A DNA stretch of 64,000 nucleotides from Lepraria neglecta (lineage: Eukaryota > Ascomycota > Lecanoromycetes > Lecanorales > Stereocaulaceae): positions 3,038,001 through 3,102,000 of the forward strand of contig CM065649.1 in NCBI GenBank assembly GCA_033220425.1, in the 5' to 3' direction. The notes beneath the pieces are model-generated. The model ran no database searches, was not told the origin of the DNA, and saw only the letters and a program-made list of their open reading frames with translations. Shown one piece after another: positions 56,301 to 64,000 of the stretch. The position numbers were made by a program, and so were the translations under genes. The stretch's first letter is position 1. Every line of letters starts with the position of its first letter.

Positions 56301-56683
56301 AGGGCACGCTCTCGTGCGCCGGCATCTTTCTTGTTTGTGAGTTGCTTTTTCAGGGCTTCCACGGCTCTGCGTACATGTATCAGCAAATGATCATATTTTC
56401 TAGGGCTGCTGTCCGTTCTGCGACCGTAGCAAACGGCCACTGCTACAGGACTCGATCTCGTAGAAGGGTGGAATAAAACTCACTTTGTGGGAGCATCGTG
56501 CTCCTCGATGTCGCCATTGATGAATGTAGCGATGTTGCCTGCAGCAGCGCTCGTCTCATCGGCAGTCTTTGAGATGGTCAGCTGGTTCAGCAGCTCATCG
56601 AGGACCTTGACGGATTTCTGGTTCTCGCTCTTGGTATTTGCCGTATTCGAGGGTACGGTATCCATAATGTCGACGGAGGGCAT
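53308..56683 (-). CDS. TEF3: Translation elongation factor 3 (ABC-F ATPase)
   Basis: Fungus-specific ribosome-bound ATPase that helps eEF1A deliver aminoacyl-tRNA and release E-site tRNA in the cytosol. Three exons, 56,484-56,683, 53,600-56,366 and 53,308-53,547, give 1,068 residues, the usual family size of about 1,050. Order: HEAT-repeat region (about 40-340), ABC1 with Walker [10 protein letters not shown] (about 483), signature [10 protein letters not shown] (about 567) and [11 protein letters not shown] (about 587); ABC2 with GPNGAGKST (about 726), a chromodomain-type insert (about 800-890), [10 protein letters not shown] (about 921) and [12 protein letters not shown] (about 943); a Lys-rich tail ending EVFSDED. 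Start ATG at 56,683 lies in GGAAACATGCC. Codons prefer C or G in third position, as in highly expressed genes. It looks intact. Confidence 0.97.
53548..53599 (-). other. TEF3 intron 2
   Basis: A 52-bp intron with GTAAGC donor, a CTAAC branch-like motif (GCTAACATG) and ATCACAG acceptor, phase 0. It joins ...LTEE to VWAVMDGKM, which restores the conserved C-terminal order of the family. Confidence 0.93.
56367..56483 (-). other. TEF3 intron 1
   Basis: A 117-bp intron with GTGAGT donor, TGCTGAT branch-like motif and ACGCAG acceptor, phase 2. It joins ...HDAPTK to AVEALKK. Confidence 0.92.
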
Positions 56684-57715
56684 GTTTCCGGAGGTAAGAG
56701 GGTAGGTAGTGGTAAAGAGGCGGAGTGGATTAAAGACGGGTGGGAAAGTTTTCAGCTGAAAACGAACAGGGTATCACTGTGGTGAAAGCCCACGCGGATT
56801 CGCGCTCTATCTGGCTCTCGGTCTATTGCAATGCAAAGAAGTCTATCGAGAAGAAAGCCGAGATCTATGAGTGCTCGTAAAGAGACAGTGGAGTGTTGTG
56901 GAGGAGAGAAGGGCAAGGGTTGGTGAGGCTGGATTTTATTTGTGATTTTATTTTGGAAAATTTCTAAAGCTTGTAGGCTTGTCCTAGGCTAAATGGGGTA
57001 AGGCTTGGTTCTCCTATCGCAAATCAATTATTTCACACCGCCAAAAAGCCCAGATTTTCATGTGTTACTTTTGCCTGCAGAGTAAGCAAGTTCTAGCCCA
57101 TTAATTCGGCAATAAGCACGGCCTACATGCCACCATGCGTGCTATTCTACGCTTTCCTACAACACTTGCATCCGGATTTACAGCTCAACAAGTGTTCAGT
57201 GTCACAGCATGGGATGGATTTAGGTCGAATCAGAGTCGCCATTCCGTCACACCCGCCTCGCCCGTCGATTGCCACCCGCCCTATCTCGAAACGTAGCCCG
57301 GCAGACCTCTATCTTCGGATATAGCCAATGACGTCTGATGAGTGTATGATTACTAAGCCTTTTTCCAGATATTTTTAGCTTTTCTCTGCCAATGCCGCCG
57401 AGCAACATCAGCTCCACAAACTTCCCCATATTCTCCGCAAAGCTGTGTCAGTCTTGTTACTCGCCGAGAGATAGTACGTGCTTTCAAGACCATTCTTCTC
57501 CCAGTGCCAAAATATATGCGTGAATCGCGATTTGCTGGACTCTGTCCAAGCTTAGCCTCATGTTTTAGTTTCCTTGATTATTCAAGGCTATGCAAAGGGC
57601 TCGGTTCTTAAGAACACCTCAATCCGACATCACAGATCTTGTAATCCGGCGAAAGTGCTTGAAACTGCTTCATATCCATATGTCGATCGACGATGGGCTC
57701 CAAGTCGCGTTGAGA
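56684..57715. other. Intergenic: TEF3 promoter and 5' UTR
   Basis: About 1 kb between the divergent TEF3 (minus) and HET relic (plus). No gene seen. On the minus strand the stretch before the TEF3 ATG is pyrimidine-rich (about 56,690-56,720), typical of strong fungal promoters, which is an inference. Confidence 0.5.
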
Positions 57716-58800
57716 ATGGCAGAAGATGAGTTCTACTAATCATTACTAGGGCCACGGGATGTGCGTCTTCTCGAAATTCGTCCAGGGTCTGAAGGGGACC
57801 CACTGGAGTGTTTTATTATCACGGTGTCCTTGGATGATAACCCTGTCTATGCTGCATTGTCGTATGTTTGGGGTGACGCCACGCAGCGAGTATCGATTCT
57901 ATGCAACGGGAAAAGTATAGCGATTGCCGCCACTTTAGCAGAAACACTTCAAGCCTTCCGCGGATTCAGCGCTGATATGGGGGCCCATTGGCACAGTGCA
58001 AAAAGTAAAAGCTCCAAATGTCCTTCGGGTATCTTATGACACCACTGATATCCGCAAAGTAGAATATGGGCCGATCAGCTCTGCATCAAGCAGCTCGATG
58101 TATTAGAGCGCAATCACCAGGTGAGCATGATGGGCTCTGTGTATTGTAATTGCGCTCGTACTTTCATCTAGCTTGGTCCGCAAGATGAACCATCCGAGAA
58201 TGCTATATCCTTTCTTGACCATCTACAGAAGGCGTGGCTAGACAATGAGAATAACCTTTCAGAAAGTGCTGCTTTGACGGATGAGATATTCACATCTGAA
58301 TATGACCAGGTATGGAGGGACGTCAAGGTGTTTCTCTCCCGGCCTTCGTTCCATAGGACTTGGACGTTCCAAGAGATCCTTCTCGCACCAATGAGCATTG
58401 TCGCTTGCGGATTTACTGTACGCGGTTGGGACACCTTTCGACAGGCTTGTTTCCTATGTGATGTGCATGGGTGGCCAAGAAACACGGCCCTGGAACTGGG
58501 ACCAATCATGAATATCGAGTATCGTCTGCAAAAACTCGACGCAACTGCTACTGACCCATCAAGAACTCCGCGCCTATTATCTCTGTTACACTTTAGTATG
58601 GTTTGCAAGGCTACAGATCCTCGAGACAAAGTCTACGCGTTGATTAGTATCATGCAGCGCTATCAGGAGGAAACTCTAGAAATTAATTACTTCCAGAATG
58701 TTGACGAAGTGTAGACAGCGACAGCAAAGTTTTGCAATGAATTCACACATTTGATCAAGCAGATGTCGCTCGTCAAATTCATCCAAATCGGCAGTGGTCG
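57716..58800 (+). pseudogene. HET-domain gene relic, N-terminal part
   Basis: From an ATG at 57,716 the frame shows the classic HET-domain start: RLLEIRPG (57,764), VYAALSYVWGDATQR (about 57,845), then IWADQLCIKQLDVLERNHQ (about 58,066-58,122), MMGSVY, LGPQDEPSE (about 58,172), RTWTFQEILLA (about 58,357) and a DPRDKVYAL motif (about 58,616), as in fungal heterokaryon-incompatibility proteins. In-frame stops replace an expected Gln (57,737), an expected Trp before LGPQ (about 58,169) and another residue near 58,712; all fit CpA-to-TpA mutation on one strand or the other. The C-terminal half seen in intact HET proteins is missing after about 58,800. It is a pseudogene, possibly RIP-inactivated. 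Confidence 0.75.
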
Positions 58801-59008
58801 CGCCCCGAATGTTCCGCTCCGGAGCGCTCCGGACCTAGCTTCTGGGGACCATTGGGTACCAGCTCGGGGTTGTTCCAGGGCCCAGCTCCTAGCAGCTCTA
58901 GATACGCTTCGGGGTCCACTTTGGGGGCTTGGCTGGGCTTATCCAGAGGTCGTGGATTCTTCATCATGGTACGTGTTGCTCCCCAGAATCCTGAGAGACG
59001 CCAGTCCG

Positions 59009-59033
59009 TACGAGAAGACTGTTGGAAACTAAA
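59009..59033 (+). repeat. 25-bp MULE-like sequence tag
   Basis: TACGAGAAGACTGTTGGAA-(A)-CTAAA matches the MULE transposase at 41,600-41,624 with one G-to-A difference. In both places one frame reads REDCWKLK. It indicates that the end of the HET relic contains a scrap of a MULE-type gene; the GC-rich flank 58,810-59,008 may belong to the same insertion. Confidence 0.6.
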
Positions 59034-59123
59034 ATATATAATATAAGTACATCGATTACCCTCTTCAATGAATCGAACCGCTTCATTCAGCTCTACCCCT
59101 TTCCTAACTTCAACGAAGCTCAC

Positions 59124-59768
59124 TCAACTAGTCTCAAAAAAGCTATCAACCCCACTAGCTTCAGACCCATTAAACGGCCCCCCACCAACCAGTATCTCAA
59201 CGTGCAACTCAATACTAGCATCCGTAAACGCCCTCACCGGCGTCCCATGCAAATGCAAATGACTAAGAACACTAGCTGGTCCATGTCTCCTCAACACAAA
59301 CACCAAATTGCTCAACCCAGCCAAAATCGTGCTTGTAAGAATCTTCTGCCCCAAGTATCCCTCAAAGCTCTCAATGCGCCATCTCGTGTATGATATAAGA
59401 TCGATTTCGGTCGACCAGGCAGAGCGTGGTGCGTATCTGGGAGGGGGGTATTTTTCTTCTAGGTTGTCGCCGAAGGCGACAATGAAGGCTATGAGTTCCG
59501 GGAGGCGGATTGCGGGACTGGAGGTGTAGGGAAAGACGAGGTAGATTGCTAGATTGTAGTCGGATCTCGCAGTGGCGATATCGAAGGGGCAGGGTGGCCA
59601 TGGGGAGAATGATAGATATGTGTCGGTTGTGAAGTTTGTGCTTTGCGATGTCGTTGAGGATTTTTGATTGGCAGGGGGCAGTGGAGGCATGGATAAGGAC
59701 TGAGCGAAAGAGGAGAAGAGTTGCGTTGAGAGTATCGCGGATAATAGAGTGGGGGTGGAACACTTCAT
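59124..59768 (-). CDS. Hypothetical secreted protein
   Basis: A 214-residue protein from the ATG at 59,768; the frame stays open 19 codons further up, but the chosen Met starts a typical signal peptide (MKCSTPTLLSAILSTQLFSS, Ala-rich cleavage region about residue 22-24). The mature part has one NFT glycosylation site, a single Cys in PPCPF and conserved-looking YTRWRIESFEGYLGQKILTS near residue 125. I do not recognise a named domain. It resembles small secreted ascomycete proteins of unknown role. No intron needed. The opposite strand is also open for 123 codons, so strand choice rests on the signal peptide and composition. Confidence 0.6.
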   Translation of the reverse strand: MKCSTPTLLSAILSTQLFSSFAQSLSMPPLPPANQKSSTTSQSTNFTTDTYLSFSPWPPCPFDIATARSDYNLAIYLVFPYTSSPAIRLPELIAFIVAFGDNLEEKYPPPRYAPRSAWSTEIDLISYTRWRIESFEGYLGQKILTSTILAGLSNLVFVLRRHGPASVLSHLHLHGTPVRAFTDASIELHVEILVGGGPFNGSEASGVDSFFETS

Positions 59769-60736
59769 GCTCGTGCGGTGGATTATATCAAGGATCGAGA
59801 TCTCAGCGGTGAATTTAAGAAGCATGAGGTTAAAGAATGCGTGGCTACCGAAAAAAAAACGATCATCATCAGGATAGCAGTAAGAGTATCAAAGGTACAT
59901 GGTACATATGTATGTCGGCAAACACGCGTATAAAGGCGGATATAACATTGCGCGTACTCTCTGAGGTATTCCCTTCCTTCCCCTGCATGAAGTGACCTTG
60001 GCCATAAGCATAAAACTTAAATCAGTCAGAGAGTTTGGTGGAAACTTGTAAGGTGGATGGCGCAATGGTATAGGGAAGCAAGGCGCACGAGAAGAGTATT
60101 GATCTTGGGGATATGAGATTGCCAAACGCCGACAAGACATGATGTGAAAGGCAGGATGTCGTTAATTTGGGTGATTTGCAGAGTGTTTTTTGGCTTGACA
60201 AGGGGCAAGTTCAGGCCAAGATATGGTGGCTGTGATGTGGCGTGATTCGAGCTGAAACCATTCCACGTGTGGGTTGCTGTCGAATGAGGTGCACAAGAAA
60301 GAGAAATGAAGAGTCTTAAAGGACATTTCCAAACACAGCAAAGCGTGTGAGGCTCGGTAGCTATGAAGCAGAGATCGTACTCGTCCCTACTCCTTTCGAA
60401 TAGCATCTTCTGTACGCTGTGCAATTTTTGAGTGGATGAGCTGCCGTTCTTTACCTTGCTCGCATGAGGATCGTTTGTTCTTTGCTCCTGGGATAGAACA
60501 GTCATATCAGTTATTGCGTTCCCCTCCACTAGAACTTCTCCATCAGCGTTCGTCATAAGCACATCAGATGTAACAAGATCCATGAGCAGAAAGAAATCGT
60601 ATCAGGTATGAACTTCTTGAAGACTTAACGATGACATGATATATGCGCACCCATCAGAATACGCGCCGGAGCTTATACTCGAAAGCTCTCGACCAGAAGG
60701 ACCTCTCTTTCCATCAGACTTCCTCGACCGTCCATA
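59769..60736. other. Intergenic between two secreted-protein genes
   Basis: About 970 bp. A minus-strand frame at 60,026-60,583 is open for 185 codons but has no recognisable domain and ordinary noncoding composition, so I do not call it. It probably holds the promoter of the secreted-protein gene to its left and the 3' end of the one to its right. Confidence 0.4.
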
Positions 60737-61162
60737 TCAATACGCCCTAAACGTTCCTCCACAGACCCGATTAACGCCCAACCCATACTGCTCTGTCTCA
60801 CCAACCTCAACAGGCACAAAGTCCGCCTCACTCAGCTCTACATCGGAACCCGTACAGAAGTTCCCCGTCGCGCTCATCCTCGTACCAAAGCTAAGGCATG
60901 TGGAATTGCCTTGGTATGCGACGCACTGCTCGAGACAGTATGTTGCAAGCGCTGCTTGAGATGGGAAGGTGAGGTTTTTGGAGGTTAAAAAGAGCGTATG
61001 AGAGTTCCAGATAGGGAGTAAGAGTTGACTGGTATCTGTGATGCTTTGGGGGATGGGAACGGCGGTATTGGCGGAGCCGCTGTAGGTGGTCGTGGGTGAT
61101 TTGGCGACGGTGGAAAGAATTTGGAGAAGTAGTGTGATGAGGAATGTCAGCGTTGTTTTCAT
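60737..61162 (-). CDS. Small cysteine-containing secreted protein
   Basis: A 141-residue product from the ATG at 61,162, chosen because MKTTLTFLITLLLQILSTVA is a clear signal peptide; an earlier in-frame ATG at 61,216 would bury it. The mature chain has five Cys, in CLEQC, STCLSF, NFCTG and RVCGG, and two N-glycosylation sites (KNLT, GNST). The spacing CxxxC...C...C recalls PAN/apple-like extracellular modules, only as a weak resemblance. Acts outside the cell; adhesion or effector-like roles are conceivable but unsupported. Single exon, next to another secreted-protein gene on the same strand. Confidence 0.62.
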   Translation of the reverse strand: MKTTLTFLITLLLQILSTVAKSPTTTYSGSANTAVPIPQSITDTSQLLLPIWNSHTLFLTSKNLTFPSQAALATYCLEQCVAYQGNSTCLSFGTRMSATGNFCTGSDVELSEADFVPVEVGETEQYGLGVNRVCGGTFRAY

Positions 61163-61951
61163 GGCGATGCGAGCTGGACCATAGACTGGGGATGGGGATC
61201 CAGTGCAAAGCGTCACGGAGGGAGAGGAGGCGCTTTCTTATTCGCGTGCGCTCGAGACACTTTTTCTCCATGATAGACTTGCTGTTCGGATATGCTGTCG
61301 TCACAGAGTGAGTCAGGGTGCTTCAGTGGCGTTCTGGCTTATACGATTAGAACATGTCCCATTTGATTAGTAGAGAAGAGCGGCTCGGCTGAGAACATGC
61401 GCAGAAGTGAGACATTACATGCAGGTACGAACACTTGTCCGCGGAGCTTCTGATGATATAGCCATGAATAAGAGCGCTCATCCTGCGTCAAATTTGCTTT
61501 TGTATTTGTGTGAGCATTTGGTGATTGATTTTGACCAGCGTGCCTTTGGCGAACAACAAGTCCCGTCTCAGAATGAAACTGCGAGTGTGCGAAATCAGAC
61601 CAGTGAAGAGGGAATCGGCATTGATGCTGATTCCAGAAATGTGAACACCCATCGAGCTGACATTCCAGAGTCTTTTGCCCTCTGTGACTCTCTAAATCTA
61701 CGAAGTTAGTGATTTAGCCTTAGAAGGAAACGACGAGCACGAGTGAACCCGGATCCAAGCTGTGTTAACATTCCCCAACCATCTAGTGTTATATCAAAGC
61801 AGAAAAAACCGACCCCATATCCAAAAGCTCCTTCCTCTAATACAAGTGTGCGATACTTGTCACGAGGCCGTTCCTCAACGTAACTGGTCCCTTCTTGACA
61901 GCATTAGCTTCAAGCTTGAAGACAGACACGACATCAAACTGCAAATGCGTA
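61163..61951. other. Intergenic region
   Basis: About 790 bp with no gene I can support. A 100-codon plus-strand frame (61,407-61,709) shows no family feature and ordinary composition. Contains the promoter of the cysteine-containing secreted protein (upstream of 61,162) and the 3' flank of the F-box-like gene. Confidence 0.4.
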
Positions 61952-63237
61952 CTAGTTTCCATTTTCGGTCCTCCTCCATAAAGCGGCCAAGAAATGCCTA
62001 AGACTCCAAGAAACCTTTGCCCAACAGGTCGTCAGTTGATACTGTACAGCGCCGCAGTAGGTGGGTGAGACGGGTCCCACTCCATTGCTCGATCTGCCTT
62101 TAGGCAACGCGATGCGGAACCCAGCTTGAAATTCACTTATTCCCATTTCCTCGAGACGGCGACGTGCATCATTCACCTTAATTCTAAGGGTTATCAGCAG
62201 CGCTCCCAAGGCAAGTCGTGCGGAGGCTCCGCCATCGACTGTCCAGATCTGGCCGGGTAAGAGATACCCATGCTGTACGCCATTCAGCACAGCCATATAT
62301 GTCAAAAAGGCCTCCAGGTAGTCTCCTCCTCGAACAAGATCATCTCCTCGCTCTTCGATAGCGGTCGCCATGTCGATCAACACGTGGGCATCGATGTGTG
62401 GGGCGGAATCGCTTGCAATGATGTCGTTCATGTATTCGATATCCACTGAGCCAGTAATGATAGCACTTGCCATGCTATGTAGCCGACGGAAGGGCTCCAA
62501 GAGCGTTTGTAATCTTGTTGCATCCGAGATTGACGCTTGGCTCATATCGCTGGCTCCGCTATCGAGCGGGCCGAGCACATCGATTTCAAGATGGCATTCG
62601 GTCAGCAAAGGAATCCCCGCTCCTGTGGTAGTAAGTTGATGATGAGGAGTGCTCGAACAAGTTGAGACAGGTCTTCGCAGGCGACGATGAAATGGCTGGG
62701 TTCGTCCCATTCAGAAAGGCGTGGTTCTTTGCGGAAGATTGTATTGTAATAGCGAAAGTCAAGTTCGATCGCCAGAGAATGGCTCTTGAATGCTTTCGCT
62801 TCTTCGTCCCTCATGATTACGACGGATTCTGCGAACACCCGTCATTGCTCGCATGTGATTAAATTGCTCGTGACCGACATGAGAAGGTTCTGTTGACAGA
62901 GGATTTACTCGGCTTCTTGCTTGATCTGTGGGGTCACTTCCAGTATCGCTGTTTGGAGGTTGGCTGATATAGTAGGGTGCTGCAAATTGTGCAATCAGCA
63001 CATCGACGAATGCAGCCATAATGAGCTCCATTGACTTACCCATGGATTACTGCTGTCTTCGATCTTTATATGTTTGGTGGACAACAGATAGGTATAGATC
63101 ATGTTCCTGAGCTCAGCAGGAAGGTCCATGAATCGAAAGGGCTGGCTGGGTTCTGGGTGCGTCGTTGAAGCGTGCAGCGGGGATGCAGATGACGGGGGAC
63201 CCGATGGAAGCTGACCGATCGGTAGCTGAGACATCAT
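61952..63237 (-). pseudogene. F-box-like (DLPAELRNMIY) protein gene, apparently frameshifted
   Basis: Exon 1 (63,040-63,237) encodes a Pro/Ser-rich lead followed by FRFMDLPAELRNMIYTYLL, the hallmark of a large ascomycete family of F-box-like/2EXR proteins, possibly substrate adaptors for SCF ubiquitin ligases. A GTAAGT donor follows at 63,039. Downstream, one frame (to about 62,605) encodes SHFIVACEDLSQLVRALLII and the next (from about 62,630 to 61,952) PLLTECHLEIDVLGPLDSGA and a helical tail. The two join smoothly only if a run of four G near 62,614 had one more base, so this is either a real 1-bp deletion or a base-calling error. The acceptor of intron 1 and any exon between 62,850 and 63,030 are unclear. 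Function otherwise unknown. Confidence 0.5.
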
Positions 63238-63751
63238 GGTGATGGGCGGCAGGTCGGTTTCACTGAAGTCTACCTTTGAACGAGTGTACTAATAGTGTGA
63301 TGATATAAAAGACTGAACGAAGTGCTAATTATATGGCAGCGTAAGCCGGCTAAGCGAAAGTGCTAAGCATGCGAGGCAGTAAAGAGACTGAACGAAAGTG
63401 CTAAGTATGAGATGGTGTGAAGAGAACTGGATGTAAAGAAGAATAATATTTGTATAAAAATTAGCGCGTCAGTAGGCAGACGCCGGTAAAGTTGCAAAGG
63501 AAAGGAACCTTCATCGCCTGCTTTATCTACATCATCTCAAGACGAGAAGGATGTCTCATGTAAGCAATTTCGGGCAGGAAGTCAGCAATAAGATTTTCAT
63601 AAGGTCATTATTAGTGAACGAAGATACACCACCCAATGCGAAGGAATAGAAGTCCAGGCTATGCAGTCGTTACACATCTACTTATCCCAACCCAAGAAGA
63701 ACTTCCCAGACCACAGAGCGACCAATACCAAATCTGGACTCCCTTCCTGGT
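63238..63751. other. Intergenic with short repeats
   Basis: About 510 bp, upstream of the F-box-like gene and downstream of the gene at the right edge. Three imperfect copies of a CGAAAGTGCTAAGYATG-like unit occur at about 63,310-63,413. No gene seen. Confidence 0.45.
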
Positions 63752-64000
63752 TCATCGAGCAGGCACAATACTTGGCGACTGCGCACCATACGCCCCAGCA
63801 AAGTCCAGCTGTCCCAATTGGCCTTGAATATGATCGACCTCTTTGCTCAGATCTTCCACGTTCTGCGCGAGACTGCTGACTTCATCGAACTTTCTCCGCT
63901 TATTAGCATCTGCAACCTGCTCCTTCACCAAGAACAGCTGCTCCTCAAGCACAATAAGTGTCTCACGCAGCGTCTTCTCCTCGGCCTCCAGAGCAGACAC
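63752..64000 (-). CDS. Probable Pep7/Vac1 (rabenosyn-like) endosomal tether, C-terminus
   Basis: The last 82 codons of a gene that enters from the right edge; the first visible codon is GTG, so no start is implied. The sequence is a charged coiled coil (LEEQLFLVKEQVADANKRR, then KFDEVSSLAQNVEDLSKEV) ending GQLDFAGAYG and a short Pro/Ser tail. This pattern resembles the C-terminal Rab-binding helix of fungal Pep7/Vac1, a FYVE-domain protein that tethers Golgi-derived vesicles to endosomes with Vps21 and Vps45. The diagnostic FYVE domain lies outside the window, so another coiled-coil protein is possible. Confidence 0.55.
   Translation of the reverse strand: MSALEAEEKTLRETLIVLEEQLFLVKEQVADANKRRKFDEVSSLAQNVEDLSKEVDHIQGQLGQLDFAGAYGAQSPSIVPAR

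Noticed and set aside
55388-56476. A 362-codon plus-strand frame
   Set aside because: Shadow of TEF3 on the opposite strand, open because of the strong codon bias of that gene.
60026-60583. A 185-codon minus-strand frame
   Set aside because: No domain, no signal peptide and ordinary composition; looks like a chance frame in an intergenic region.
61407-61709. A 100-codon plus-strand frame
   Set aside because: No family resemblance and no supporting signals.
1-64000. tRNA or rRNA genes
   Set aside because: I found no cloverleaf-like stretch with B-box sequence or rRNA similarity on either strand by eye; a tRNA search program would be needed to exclude degenerate ones.

Overview
The window looks like a piece of a filamentous ascomycete genome (Pezizomycotina; a Dothideomycetes-like species is my best guess from the bipartite layout and the gene families, not a proven assignment). 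Support: a fungus-specific elongation factor 3 gene with short GT-AG introns, HET-domain and F-box-like genes, small secreted proteins, and a repeat block whose copies differ almost only by CpA-to-TpA (and TpG-to-TpA) changes, the signature of repeat-induced point mutation (RIP).

Bases 1 to about 50,570 are a nested transposon block with no convincing host gene. Three Ty3/Gypsy-type LTR families recur. Gypsy-2 (about 6.6 kb, chromodomain-bearing) has six copies or pieces. Gypsy-1 (about 5 kb, 451-bp LTRs) has two copies in which I recognise gag and reverse transcriptase but no RNase H or integrase; instead there is a large tail with a coding-like stretch on the opposite strand. Gypsy-3 (about 5.9 kb, 210-bp LTRs) has one bounded copy and one partial copy. 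Nested in them are DNA elements: a Mutator-like element with 114-bp terminal inverted repeats and a 9-bp target duplication; three non-autonomous Helitrons inserted between A and T with a 3' hairpin and internal repeats of about 240 bp; two copies of a GC-rich inverted-repeat element with 2-bp target duplications (MITE-1); and two copies of a second inverted-repeat element (MITE-2), one split by a Gypsy-2 insertion. Empty sites elsewhere in the window define most boundaries to the base. Insertion depth reaches at least four levels (Gypsy-2 C, Gypsy-2 A, Gypsy-1 A, MITE-1a; and Gypsy-3 A, Gypsy-2 E, Gypsy-3 B, MULE).

Bases 50,570 to 64,000 are gene-bearing with normal base composition. In order: a HET-type C-terminal fragment, a second decayed C-terminal HET relic, elongation factor 3 (minus strand, three exons, 1068 aa), a decayed HET-domain N-terminal relic with RIP-type stops, two small secreted-protein genes (minus), an F-box-like gene (minus, apparently frameshifted next to a run of G), and the 3' end of a probable Pep7/Vac1/rabenosyn-like gene running off the right edge.

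The genes do not form a pathway. The region reads as a boundary between a RIP-mutated, AT-rich repeat island and a gene compartment; the genes next to the island are fast-evolving types (HET relics, secreted proteins) apart from the housekeeping elongation factor gene. All LTR retroelements are fossils with dozens of breaks each.
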